From NCBI GenBank assembly GCA_030429005.1, contig JAUIDP010000015.1, positions 1-54,210 on the forward strand: a stretch of DNA of 54,210 nucleotides, in the 5' to 3' direction. Source of the stretch: Gammaproteobacteria bacterium. GTDB taxonomy: Bacteria; Pseudomonadota; Gammaproteobacteria; Steroidobacterales; Woeseiaceae. The notes beneath the pieces were generated by a model. The model searched no databases. It worked only from the letters and a program-made list of their open reading frames with translations, and was not told the DNA's origin. Position numbers and translations under genes: made by a program. Below are positions 1 through 7,490 of this stretch, one piece after another; position 1 is the stretch's first letter, and each line of letters begins with the position of its first letter.

Positions 1-68
1 AATCCGTGACAGTTACTACTTACACCTTTTTTGCGAAAAAAAGGTGTAAGTAGTAACTGTCACGGATT
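1..68. repeat. perfect 32-bp inverted repeat with 4-nt loop at the window edge
   Basis: Positions 1-32 and 37-68 are exact reverse complements separated by GCGA (33-36). Each arm ends in six T or six A bases next to the loop. The arms are far longer than a normal intrinsic terminator, although the element lies 20 bp past the stop of the HU-like gene and could end its transcript. It may be a dispersed palindromic repeat (REP/MITE-like) or a foldback artefact at a contig end. The sequence shows the palindrome; its nature is undecided. Confidence 0.85.
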
Positions 69-87
69 TTCTCCCCCGGTTACAGGG

Positions 88-408
88 TTAGACCATATCC
101 TTCAGGCCCTTGAGTGCCAGGATCTTGACAGCTTTCGAAGCCGGCTTGGCTTTGAACATCATTTCTTCGCCGGTGAAAGGATTGACGCCCTTGCGTGCTT
201 TGCGTGCCGGTTTCTTGACGACCCGCATCTTCAGGAGGCCCGGAATTGAAAACATACCCGGGGCGCCACGACCGCCGAGGTTTTTCTTGATCTGACCGTT
301 CAGGGATTCGAATACAGCGGCGACGTCTTTGCGCGTCAAACCGGTGTCTGCAACGATCTTTGCATAGATTTCTGACTTGGTCGGTGGCTTCTTGGTGTTT
401 GCTGCCAT
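88..408 (-). CDS. HU-family DNA-binding protein (variant)
   Basis: A 106-residue basic protein of the HU/IHF family, which bends and compacts DNA as a dimer in the nucleoid. The N-terminal half forms the helical dimer core (KSEIYAKIVADTGLTRKDV). The C-terminal half carries the DNA-binding beta arm with the conserved GVNPFTGEE turn and a lysine-rich tail. It is longer than canonical 90-residue HU because of an N-terminal extension and extra residues before the arm, so it resembles the divergent HU-like proteins often found as extra copies beside a standard HU. The ATG at 408 is preceded by GGAG about 10 nt upstream. Family assignment is firm; whether it is the main HU of the cell cannot be told. 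Confidence 0.88.
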   Translation of the reverse strand: MAANTKKPPTKSEIYAKIVADTGLTRKDVAAVFESLNGQIKKNLGGRGAPGMFSIPGLLKMRVVKKPARKARKGVNPFTGEEMMFKAKPASKAVKILALKGLKDMV

Positions 409-436
409 GAAAAACTAACTCCGTAAAATAAAGAAA

Positions 437-472
437 GCGGGCCTGTCGCCCGCAAGAAACGGGCTATGCCCG
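437..472 (-). terminator. intrinsic terminator after the DUF4426 gene
   Basis: On the minus strand two GC-rich hairpins follow each other: CGGGC/GCCCG (460-472, 3-nt loop) and GCGGGC/GCCCGC (437-453, 5-nt loop). The second is followed by a T-rich stretch. They lie between the lipoprotein gene (ends 514) and the HU-like gene (starts 408), so they probably end the yggS-proC-yggT-DUF4426 transcript. Confidence 0.65.
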
Positions 473-513
473 CGTAAAAGCAGCGCGACAATAGCAGTTC
501 TTGGCAGTGATGC

Positions 514-987
514 CTAGTCGGTGTAAAACTCGCGCTTGAAGCGCACCTCGGCGGCCTGAGTCTTGCCTGCAGGTGTGACGCTGATGTCGAAAACCAGCGT
601 CTCGCGGTTTTCGATACCCACTTCCCCGATGTAATAGATCGCCTCGCCCTCATTGATCTGCCGCATCGTCACGTTCTTCAGTTGGCCGGTCAGGTTTACA
701 GTCTTGACAGTTACGGTGGCTTCGACGGGAACGCCGTCCGCCTCACGCAGTACGGACACATTCAGCATCGCGCGATTCTTGCTGCGCACAATGTTATATG
801 CGCGTGCCACATCGGTAGGCAGCTGGTCGGTGGACTGCGCACTGAAATGCACGATGTGATCGCCGATATCCGCGTTGCTGGCACCCGCGGGTTGTGCTTC
901 AGGGACTGTTGCGTTTTCGCCGGGGCCGCCGCAGGCGGTCAGCAGCGAGATCAAGGAAAGAGCGATGAATCTTCTTATATTTGTCAC
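514..987 (-). CDS. DUF4426 lipoprotein
   Basis: A 157-residue predicted lipoprotein of the DUF4426 family, function unknown. The preferred start is GTG at 987 because GGGAGGAAG lies 5-13 nt upstream and the protein then opens with a clean lipoprotein signal (RRF, hydrophobic stretch, LLTAC, Cys19). An ATG 21 nt further upstream is less well placed. The mature part contains the family-typical DIGDHIVHFSAQ and VARAYNIVRSKNRAMLNV stretches. It is the last gene of the yggS-proC-yggT-DUF4426 run, the position the same family occupies in Pseudomonas (PA0388 region), except that metX is absent here. The fold suggests a small periplasmic beta domain; no catalytic motif is visible. Confidence 0.85.
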   Translation of the reverse strand: MTNIRRFIALSLISLLTACGGPGENATVPEAQPAGASNADIGDHIVHFSAQSTDQLPTDVARAYNIVRSKNRAMLNVSVLREADGVPVEATVTVKTVNLTGQLKNVTMRQINEGEAIYYIGEVGIENRETLVFDISVTPAGKTQAAEVRFKREFYTD

Positions 988-1054
988 GATATCTTCCTCC
1001 CAATGCACCCACTATAAACCATTTGGCGCCCCAATCGCGAAGCGTATGGGGCGA

Positions 1055-1600
1055 TTACAGGAACAATGCTCGCGAATCTTCCACCAGTATAGACAGTGCG
1101 CCAAGCAAAATAATTGCAATGACCGGTGAGATATCAAATCCGCCGATGTTCGGCACGATGCGGCGGAATGGCCGCAATACCGGGTCGGTAAGACTGGCGA
1201 TCAACGCTGTCGCCGGGTTGTACGTTCCCGGTGCGACCCAGCTCAGAACGATTCGAATAATGATGGCAAACGTAAACAGCAACAGCGACAGTTTCACGAG
1301 TTCGAATACCGAACTGACCAGGATGAAACGAATGCTGAGCGGCGCGCCGACAAGGACGAGGACGACGGTGACCGCGATCGCCTGCACGGCCAGGGCAAGC
1401 AACACCGTTGCCGTGTCGATACGTCCGATTGCCGGAATGATGCGCCGCAGCGGGTTGATCAGTGGAGAGGTGAGTTGCAGGATTCCCTGCGCCATCGGAT
1501 TGCGAAAATCCGCACCGACCCAGGGCAACCAGAAGCGCAGCAATAACAGCAGTGTTACCAGGCTCGCTATCGTATCGATAATGTAAATCAGTGCGCGCAC
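1055..1600 (-). CDS. yggT: YggT family membrane protein
   Basis: A 181-residue inner-membrane protein made of two tandem YggT units, each with a pair of hydrophobic segments around a proline-rich loop (SPLINPLRRIIPAIG near residue 48, DPVLRPFRRIVPNIGG near 140). The duplicated loop is the family signature. The GTG start overlaps the proC stop by one base (TAGTG), indicating translational coupling. The family is linked to envelope, cell-division and osmotic-stress phenotypes in other bacteria, but its molecular role is unsettled. Confidence 0.93.
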   Translation of the reverse strand: MRALIYIIDTIASLVTLLLLLRFWLPWVGADFRNPMAQGILQLTSPLINPLRRIIPAIGRIDTATVLLALAVQAIAVTVVLVLVGAPLSIRFILVSSVFELVKLSLLLFTFAIIIRIVLSWVAPGTYNPATALIASLTDPVLRPFRRIVPNIGGFDISPVIAIILLGALSILVEDSRALFL

Positions 1601-2427
1601 TACTTGCCTGCCTCGTCAGCCAGTTCATCGGCCCTGTTGCGTGCTGCGATCAGGGCGGCGCTAAAGATAGCACGAACGTCCTGTTCTTCGAGGCGGTCGA
1701 GTGCAGCGGCCGTGGTACCGCCGGGTGAGCGCACACGGCCAATCAGGTCATCCATGCTGTCCGAAGTTTGTGCTGCCAGCGCGGCGGCACCGACAGCTGT
1801 TTCAACGGCCAGTTCGCGCGCGGCTGCGGCGTCGAGGCCCATGCCGGTTGCCGTCTTGATCAGCATGTCGATCAGCAGGAAAAAATAGGCAGGGCCGCTG
1901 CCGGAAATGGCAGTAACCAGGTCGATATCCGATTCGCTGTCCACCCAGACGTTTTTGCCGACCGCGGCCATGATTGCGCCGGCCAGGTCCCGGTCCGCCG
2001 CACTGGTCCGCGAGTTGGCGAACAGGCCGGATACACCGAGGCGCAATAACGCAGGCTGGTTCGGCATAACTCGAACGACAGCGACGTCGCCGCCGAGCCA
2101 TTTGCCGATGTCCGCTGCACGGACGCCGGCGGCAATCGATACGATCAATGGTTTGCGCTGCTGCACGACATCCTTCAGCTCGCGACAGACATCGGCAATG
2201 ACCTGCGGCTTGGTTGCGAGCACGAGACAATCCGCCTGCTCTGCAACAGATTCGTTGTCCTCGCTGATCGTGACATCGCCGAGCGTGTCGGCCAGCTGCT
2301 CGCGCTGTTTTCTGAAAGGTTCGGCAATGACCAGCCGGGTTGCCGGCACGCCGCTGGCGAGCAGGCCGCCCGCGATCGCCAGCGTCATGTTGCCGCCGCC
2401 AATAAAGCCTATCTGTTTGTCTTGCAC
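1600..2427 (-). CDS. proC: pyrroline-5-carboxylate reductase
   Basis: A 275-residue cytosolic enzyme for the last step of proline synthesis, reducing 1-pyrroline-5-carboxylate with NAD(P)H. The N-terminal Rossmann fold shows IGFIGGGNM at residues 7-15. The C-terminal dimerisation domain carries GSGPAYFFLLID and the substrate-site SPGGTTAAAL. Length is usual for ProC. The GTG start at 2427 lies 14 nt after the yggS stop, in the conserved yggS-proC-yggT order. Confidence 0.95.
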   Translation of the reverse strand: MQDKQIGFIGGGNMTLAIAGGLLASGVPATRLVIAEPFRKQREQLADTLGDVTISEDNESVAEQADCLVLATKPQVIADVCRELKDVVQQRKPLIVSIAAGVRAADIGKWLGGDVAVVRVMPNQPALLRLGVSGLFANSRTSAADRDLAGAIMAAVGKNVWVDSESDIDLVTAISGSGPAYFFLLIDMLIKTATGMGLDAAAARELAVETAVGAAALAAQTSDSMDDLIGRVRSPGGTTAAALDRLEEQDVRAIFSAALIAARNRADELADEAGK

Positions 2428-2441
2428 TTGTTCCGTCCGTG

Positions 2442-3128
2442 TCAGGTGGGCCGGCTACCGAATACAGCAGTGCCGATGCGCACGATTGTACTGCCTTCGA
2501 AAATCGCTGCGCGAAAATCTCCGCTCATTCCCATCGACAGCGTGTCCAGTTCGAGGCCATCCTGTCGCAGTGCTGCCAGCAGCTGGCGCATCCGTGCAAA
2601 CGGTTCGCGCTGTGCATCGAAGTCATCGCGATTGCGCGGCAGGCACATCAGTCCACGGAGCTGCAGCCGCGGCAATTCTGCGACAGCAGCCGCAAGCCCG
2701 GGCAGTTCGTCCGGGCCGATGCCGGACTTGCTGGCTTCATCGTCGATATTGACTTGCAGGCAGACCTGCAGGTCGTCGCGACCGGCCGGACGCTGGTCAC
2801 TCAGGCGGCGTGCAATCCTGAGCCGGTCAACCGTATGCACCCAGTCGAAATGCTGCGCAACCTGGCGGGTCTTGTTGGCCTGCAGGTGACCGATGTAGTG
2901 CCAGACGAGGTCCAGGTGAGCGGTCGCTGCTATCTTTTCGAGGCCTTCCTGGACGAAGTTTTCGCCGAAATCGACCTGCCCGGCGCCGGCGGCCGCGAGA
3001 ACGGCCGCAAGCGGCTGTTTTTTGCTGACGGCGAGCAATTTCACCGGGTGCTCGCCACGTCCCGCGTCGTTGCTGGCTTGCGCCAGCAAATCTCTGATTA
3101 CGCGTAAGTTTTCCGTGACTCTTATCAC
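2442..3128 (-). CDS. yggS: YggS family PLP homeostasis protein
   Basis: A 228-residue pyridoxal-phosphate-binding protein of the YggS/PLPBP family, a single alanine-racemase-like barrel without known enzymatic activity that balances free PLP. The PLP lysine sits in LLAVSKKQP near residue 35. DFGENFVQEG, WHYIGHLQANK and the C-terminal SMGMSGDFRAAI phosphate-binding loop are all present. Translation starts at GTG 3128, divergent from pilT. It is the first gene of the four-gene minus-strand operon ending at DUF4426. The PLP-oxidase gene pdxH lies elsewhere in the window (36170-36868). Confidence 0.94.
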   Translation of the reverse strand: MIRVTENLRVIRDLLAQASNDAGRGEHPVKLLAVSKKQPLAAVLAAAGAGQVDFGENFVQEGLEKIAATAHLDLVWHYIGHLQANKTRQVAQHFDWVHTVDRLRIARRLSDQRPAGRDDLQVCLQVNIDDEASKSGIGPDELPGLAAAVAELPRLQLRGLMCLPRNRDDFDAQREPFARMRQLLAALRQDGLELDTLSMGMSGDFRAAIFEGSTIVRIGTAVFGSRPT

Positions 3129-3149
3129 GTTTTGCTCCGGGTGCTTCGT

Positions 3150-3155
3150 TATACT
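3150..3155 (+). promoter_or_regulatory. possible -10 element upstream of pilT
   Basis: TATACT lies in the 85-bp divergent gap between yggS and pilT, about 60 nt ahead of the pilT start. No convincing -35 hexamer is seen at 16-18 bp, so this is a weak prediction. Confidence 0.3.
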
Positions 3156-3213
3156 AGGCTCAATTCAGGGCCGGGTTATGGTAAGTCCGGCACGCCACCT
3201 CAGAGGGAGAAGT

Positions 3214-4254
3214 ATGGCCGTCGATGTTGCCCAGTTGTTGTCGTTCACGGTAAAGAACAACGCCTCCGATTTACACCTTTCAGGCGGGGTGCCGCCGATG
3301 ATTCGTGTCGATGGTGACATCAAGCGGATCAACATGCCTGCGCTGACACACAAGGACGTCAATAGCATGGTGTACGACATCATGAATGACAAGCAGCGCA
3401 AAGACTACGAAGAGTTTCTCGAAACCGACTTCTCATTCGAAATTCCGAAACTGGCTCGTTTTCGCGTCAACGCATACAACCAGAATCGTGGTTCGGCAGC
3501 TGTCTTTCGAATCATTCCGTCGGACATCCTGAACCTCGATGATCTCGGTGCGCCGGCGATCTTCAAGGATATCTGCATGTATCCGCGTGGTATCTGCCTC
3601 GTCACCGGCCCGACCGGTTCGGGCAAGTCCACCACGCTGGCCGCAATGGTGGATTACATCAATGACAACAAGCCGGACCATATCCTGACGATCGAGGACC
3701 CCATTGAGTTTGTGCACGAGTCGAAGAAGTCGCTGATCAACCAGCGTGAAGTGCATCGCGACACACTCGGATTTAACGAAGCACTTCGATCGGCATTGCG
3801 TGAAGACCCTGACGTGATCCTCGTCGGTGAGCTGCGTGACCTGGAAACCATTCGGCTGGCATTGACCGCCGCTGAAACCGGTCACCTGGTCTTCGGCACA
3901 TTGCATACGAGTTCGGCGGCGAAGACGATCGACCGTGTTGTCGATGTATTCCCGGCCGCGGAAAAGGAAATGGTCCGGGCGATGCTGTCGGAATCACTGC
4001 GTGCCGTCATATCGCAGACATTGCTGAAGAAGATCGGCGGCGGCCGGATCGCGGCGCACGAGATCATGATCGGTACACCGGCTATCCGCAACCTGATTCG
4101 CGAAGGCAAGATCGCGCAGATGTATTCCGCGATTCAGACCGGACAGAGCGATGGCATGCACACGCTCGACCAGAACCTGCAAGACCTGATGTCGAAAGGA
4201 CTGATCAACAAGGAAGAGGCCCGGTTCCGGGCGGTACACAAAGAGAATTTCTAG
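3214..4254 (+). CDS. pilT: type IV pilus retraction ATPase PilT
   Basis: A 346-residue hexameric secretion ATPase that depolymerises type IV pili, powering twitching and DNA uptake. The start is ATG 3214 with AGAGGGAGA just upstream; a longer in-frame reading from 3022 would run into the divergent yggS gene. Walker A GPTGSGKST begins at residue 132 (Lys138). The Walker B region DVILVGELRD has Glu206. The PilT-diagnostic AIRNLIRE motif starts at residue 290. It is the first of three adjacent PilT-type ATPase genes, 34 nt ahead of pilU, in the same relation to yggS as in Pseudomonas. Confidence 0.96.
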   Translation: MAVDVAQLLSFTVKNNASDLHLSGGVPPMIRVDGDIKRINMPALTHKDVNSMVYDIMNDKQRKDYEEFLETDFSFEIPKLARFRVNAYNQNRGSAAVFRIIPSDILNLDDLGAPAIFKDICMYPRGICLVTGPTGSGKSTTLAAMVDYINDNKPDHILTIEDPIEFVHESKKSLINQREVHRDTLGFNEALRSALREDPDVILVGELRDLETIRLALTAAETGHLVFGTLHTSSAAKTIDRVVDVFPAAEKEMVRAMLSESLRAVISQTLLKKIGGGRIAAHEIMIGTPAIRNLIREGKIAQMYSAIQTGQSDGMHTLDQNLQDLMSKGLINKEEARFRAVHKENF

Positions 4255-4288
4255 GGGTGCGGCAAGCACCCTTTCGGGAGACGCAAGA

Positions 4289-5446
4289 ATGGAACGCGAA
4301 CAAGCGGTACGACTGACACAAAACCTGCTGCGCAAGATGGTCGAGCGGGAAGGATCGGACCTGTTCCTGACCAAGGGCTTTCCGCCCGCGATCAAGGTCG
4401 ACGGCACGATTCACAAGGCGACCGACACGCCGTTGTCGGCAGACCAGGCAGCGATCATGGTGCGCTCGATCATGAACGACAAGCAGATCAAGGAGTTCGA
4501 CGCCACCAAGGAGTGCAACTTTGCGATCTCCCCGCAGGGAATCGGGCGATTTCGCGTCAGTGCATTCATCCAGCAGGGTTTTGTCGGTGCCGTCCTGCGT
4601 ACGATTACAACCGAAATCCCGACGCTGGAAGATCTCGACCTGCCGCCGATCCTGAAAGATGTCGTCATGAACAAGCGCGGGCTTTGCATCATCGTCGGCG
4701 GTACCGGCTCCGGTAAGTCGACGACGCTGGCGGCGATGATCGGTCACCGCAACCAGAACTCACGCGGCCATATCGTGTCGATCGAGGACCCGGTGGAATA
4801 CGTCCACCCGCATGCCGGCTGTGTCATTACGCAGCGCGAAGTCGGGCTCGACACCGAATCCTGGCATGCTGCCCTGAAGAACACGCTGCGGCAGGCGCCG
4901 GATGTCATCCTGATCGGTGAGATTCGCGATCGCGAAACGATGGAATACGGCATCCAGTTTGCCGAAACCGGCCACCTTTGCCTGGCCACGTTGCACGCCA
5001 ACAGCGCCAACCAGGCCCTGGACCGGATTATCAACTTTTTCCCGGAAGAGCGCCGGCAGCAATTGCTGATGGACCTGTCGCTGAACACGAAAGCCTTCAT
5101 TTCGCAGCGCCTGATTCCGCGCGAAGGCGGCGTAGGCCGGATTGCGGCCATGGAAATCATGCTGAATACGCCGCTGGTCGCCGACCTGATCTTCAAGGGC
5201 GAGGTAGGCCAGATCAAGGAGATCATGAGCAAATCGACCCGTCTCGGTATGCAAACCTTCGACCAGGCCCTGTTTTACCTGTACGAGGACGGCATCATCA
5301 GCTACGAGGAGGCAATGCGCAACGCCGACTCCAAGAACGAGCTGCGCCTGCGCGTCAAGCTGGAAAGTAAACGGGACTCTTCGATTGCCGACCAGCAAGC
5401 CGAAAGTCTCAATATCATGGAAGAAGACACCGCCCAGACCTTCTGA
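4289..5446 (+). CDS. pilU: PilT-dependent retraction ATPase PilU
   Basis: A 385-residue PilT paralogue of the PilU type, an accessory retraction motor that works with PilT. Walker A is GGTGSGKST from residue 137 (Lys143). The Walker B part reads DVILIGEIRD, followed by the PilU-like end region GEVGQIKEIMSKSTRLGMQ and LYEDGIISYEEAMRNADS. The C-terminal tail of about 30 residues is acidic and glutamine-rich. An AIRNLIRE motif is absent, as expected for PilU. Start ATG 4289 follows GGGAGACGCAAGA. Confidence 0.95.
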   Translation: MEREQAVRLTQNLLRKMVEREGSDLFLTKGFPPAIKVDGTIHKATDTPLSADQAAIMVRSIMNDKQIKEFDATKECNFAISPQGIGRFRVSAFIQQGFVGAVLRTITTEIPTLEDLDLPPILKDVVMNKRGLCIIVGGTGSGKSTTLAAMIGHRNQNSRGHIVSIEDPVEYVHPHAGCVITQREVGLDTESWHAALKNTLRQAPDVILIGEIRDRETMEYGIQFAETGHLCLATLHANSANQALDRIINFFPEERRQQLLMDLSLNTKAFISQRLIPREGGVGRIAAMEIMLNTPLVADLIFKGEVGQIKEIMSKSTRLGMQTFDQALFYLYEDGIISYEEAMRNADSKNELRLRVKLESKRDSSIADQQAESLNIMEEDTAQTF

Positions 5447-5467
5447 GCGTAACGGAATGTTGCATAG

Positions 5468-6526
5468 ATGAACGTCAAACCCCTGTTCAAGTTGATGGTC
5501 GAGAAAAAGGCATCCGACCTTTTCTTTGCGCCGTATGCCCCTGCCAAGATCAAGATCGACGGCAAGATCATGCCGGTCAACAAGCTCGAAATGACGCCGA
5601 AGATGGTAAAGCAGGCGGCGTACGAGTTGATGGATGAAGACCAGCTCGACCAGTTTACGCGGGAGCTGGAGATCGATTTCGCCATCTCCGAAACAGGCCT
5701 CGGCCGCTTTCGCGTGAACGTGTTTCACCAGCGCGGCAACGTTGCGATGGTATTGCGCTACATTACCTCCGAGATGCCGACGCTCGACGAACTCGGCATG
5801 CCCGATCAGCTTAAAGACCTCATCATGTTGCGTCGCGGCCTTTGCCTGATGGTCGGCGCGACAGGTTGCGGCAAGTCCACGACCCTCGCGGCCATGATCA
5901 ATCACCGCAACGAAAAGACGTCATCGCACATCATTACGATTGAAGACCCGATCGAGTTCCTGCACTCGAACAAGAAGTCCATCGTCAACCAGCGCGAAGT
6001 CGGGCTGGACACGAAGAGCTATGGCCGGGCATTGAAGAGCGCCATGCGCGCCGCGCCCGACGTGATCCAGATCGGCGAGATACGGGACCGCGAATCGATG
6101 CAGGCTGCAATGGACATGGCCGGTACCGGCCACCTGGTCCTCGGCACGCTGCACTCGAACAACGCCGCCGAAACGCTCGATCGCATCATCAACATGTTTC
6201 CGCAGGAACAACACGGCCAGGTCTTCATGGATCTTGGCCACTACCTGCGCGCCATCATCTCGCAGCGCCTGGTACGGTCGCGAGGCGGCAAACTGGTCGC
6301 CGCAGTCGAACTGATGATCAACACGCCGCACATCAAGGACCTGATCCTCAAGGGCGACATATCCGCCGTCAAGGAAGCACACAAGGACAGTGGTGAACAG
6401 GGCATGCAAAACTTCGACGATGCGCTGCTCGAACTCTACAAAGCCGGCACCATTACCCTCGAAGAGGCGATGTCACACGCCGACTCCCGCTCCAACCTCG
6501 AAGCCAAGATCAACTTCGGCGGCTAG
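5468..6526 (+). CDS. third PilT/PilU-type ATPase (second PilU-like paralogue)
   Basis: A 352-residue PilT-family ATPase encoded 22 nt after pilU. It has the full motor core: Walker A GATGCGKST from residue 130 (Lys136, with Cys134 where the first two copies have Ser), the Asp box TIEDPIEFLHSNK, Walker B DVIQIGEIRD and HLVLGTLHSNNA. The C-terminus (GDISAVKEAHKDSGEQGMQ, then LYKAGTITLEEAMSHADS) resembles PilU and lacks AIRNLIRE. It therefore looks like a second PilU-like subunit. The usual gammaproteobacterial locus has only pilT and pilU. The role of the third motor is unknown; an accessory or condition-specific retraction motor is the simplest reading. Confidence 0.9.
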   Translation: MNVKPLFKLMVEKKASDLFFAPYAPAKIKIDGKIMPVNKLEMTPKMVKQAAYELMDEDQLDQFTRELEIDFAISETGLGRFRVNVFHQRGNVAMVLRYITSEMPTLDELGMPDQLKDLIMLRRGLCLMVGATGCGKSTTLAAMINHRNEKTSSHIITIEDPIEFLHSNKKSIVNQREVGLDTKSYGRALKSAMRAAPDVIQIGEIRDRESMQAAMDMAGTGHLVLGTLHSNNAAETLDRIINMFPQEQHGQVFMDLGHYLRAIISQRLVRSRGGKLVAAVELMINTPHIKDLILKGDISAVKEAHKDSGEQGMQNFDDALLELYKAGTITLEEAMSHADSRSNLEAKINFGG

Positions 6527-6602
6527 CGTTCTAGTCAACGCGCGGGCCGTGCACGGGATCGCGAGCGGCTGCACGTGGGATATTTCTCTCCCGCAGGCCA
6601 AC

Positions 6603-7490
6603 TTACCAATGCACCACCGAGGCATCGAACACCGGACCGTCAACGCAGACGCGCTGCATGGCAGGACCGTCGGGGGTGCTTACCTCGACGGTGCAGCCGG
6701 CGCAACCACCGACGGCGCAGGCCATGAATTCCTCGAGCGAGACCTCGCAGGGGATGTCGTAGCGTGCCGCAAGTTCGGCGACGGCCCTGAGCATCACGGT
6801 CGGGCCGCAGGTGTAGATCATCGTGCGCGCCCGTTCAGCGTCGTCGAGGCTTTGCAGGTACAGGTCGGCGAGGTCGGTCACGTAACCACGGTGTGTGCCA
6901 GGGAAACCGGCCAGGCTGCACAGACGGCTCGGAATCCCCCAGCTCTCGAGCAACGGCATGCAGCTGTCGGTTGCGTCGCCGGCCCAGGCGGCTGCGAGCT
7001 GCGACGGTTGCAACTCGAACGGAAACGGGATCTCCGAACCGAGAATGGCGAGCGGCTTGAAGTTGCTGTCATGGCGCAGGCGGTCGGCGAGGAACACCAT
7101 CGGGGGGATGCCGACGCCGCCACCGATCAACAGGCAGTTCGGGCGCTCGGTCGAGGTTGAAAACGGCTTGCCGATCGGGCCGAGCACGCTGACCGGGTCG
7201 CCGATATGCCGGGCCGCGAGCAAACGCAGGCCGTCGCCCAGGGCCTTGAACAACACCTCGATGACATCGCCGTCGGCGCGCATGATCGACAGCGGACGAC
7301 GCATCGGCAGGGCCTCGTCACAGCAGATGTGTACGAAGCTGCCCGGTTTCGCGTTGGCTGCACATTTTGGCGCGCGCAGTCGCATGACAGCCTGCTCGCC
7401 GGGAAATCGATCGATCGCAAGGACTTCAGCGGCCTCGACGAACAGCGTGCCGCGATTGCGCTGTGCGTGTTGTTGGGCGGCGGAAATCAA
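6603..7490 (-). CDS. pyrK: dihydroorotate dehydrogenase electron-transfer subunit (PyrK-type)
   Basis: A 295-residue FAD/2Fe-2S reductase of the PyrK family. In class 1B dihydroorotate dehydrogenases this subunit passes electrons from the PyrD active site to NAD+. Visible motifs are the FAD-binding RRPLSIM, the nucleotide-binding IGGGVGIPPMVF, and a C-terminal 2Fe-2S cluster with Cys258, Cys263, Cys266 and Cys282 (CAVGGCAGC, then RVCVDGPVF). Its start overlaps the pyrB stop by 4 nt (ATGA), so the two are translationally coupled. No pyrD is in the window. Gammaproteobacteria usually use a quinone-linked class 2 PyrD, which makes this subunit notable. It could instead serve another flavoprotein. 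Confidence 0.9.
   Translation of the reverse strand: MISAAQQHAQRNRGTLFVEAAEVLAIDRFPGEQAVMRLRAPKCAANAKPGSFVHICCDEALPMRRPLSIMRADGDVIEVLFKALGDGLRLLAARHIGDPVSVLGPIGKPFSTSTERPNCLLIGGGVGIPPMVFLADRLRHDSNFKPLAILGSEIPFPFELQPSQLAAAWAGDATDSCMPLLESWGIPSRLCSLAGFPGTHRGYVTDLADLYLQSLDDAERARTMIYTCGPTVMLRAVAELAARYDIPCEVSLEEFMACAVGGCAGCTVEVSTPDGPAMQRVCVDGPVFDASVVHW

Noticed and set aside
1-87. Simple intrinsic terminator for the HU-like gene
   Set aside because: The stem is far longer and more perfect than a terminator needs; it may terminate transcription but that does not account for the structure.
4760-5905. 381-codon minus-strand frame opposite pilU and the third ATPase
   Set aside because: It spans the junction of two well supported genes and its translation has no domain features.
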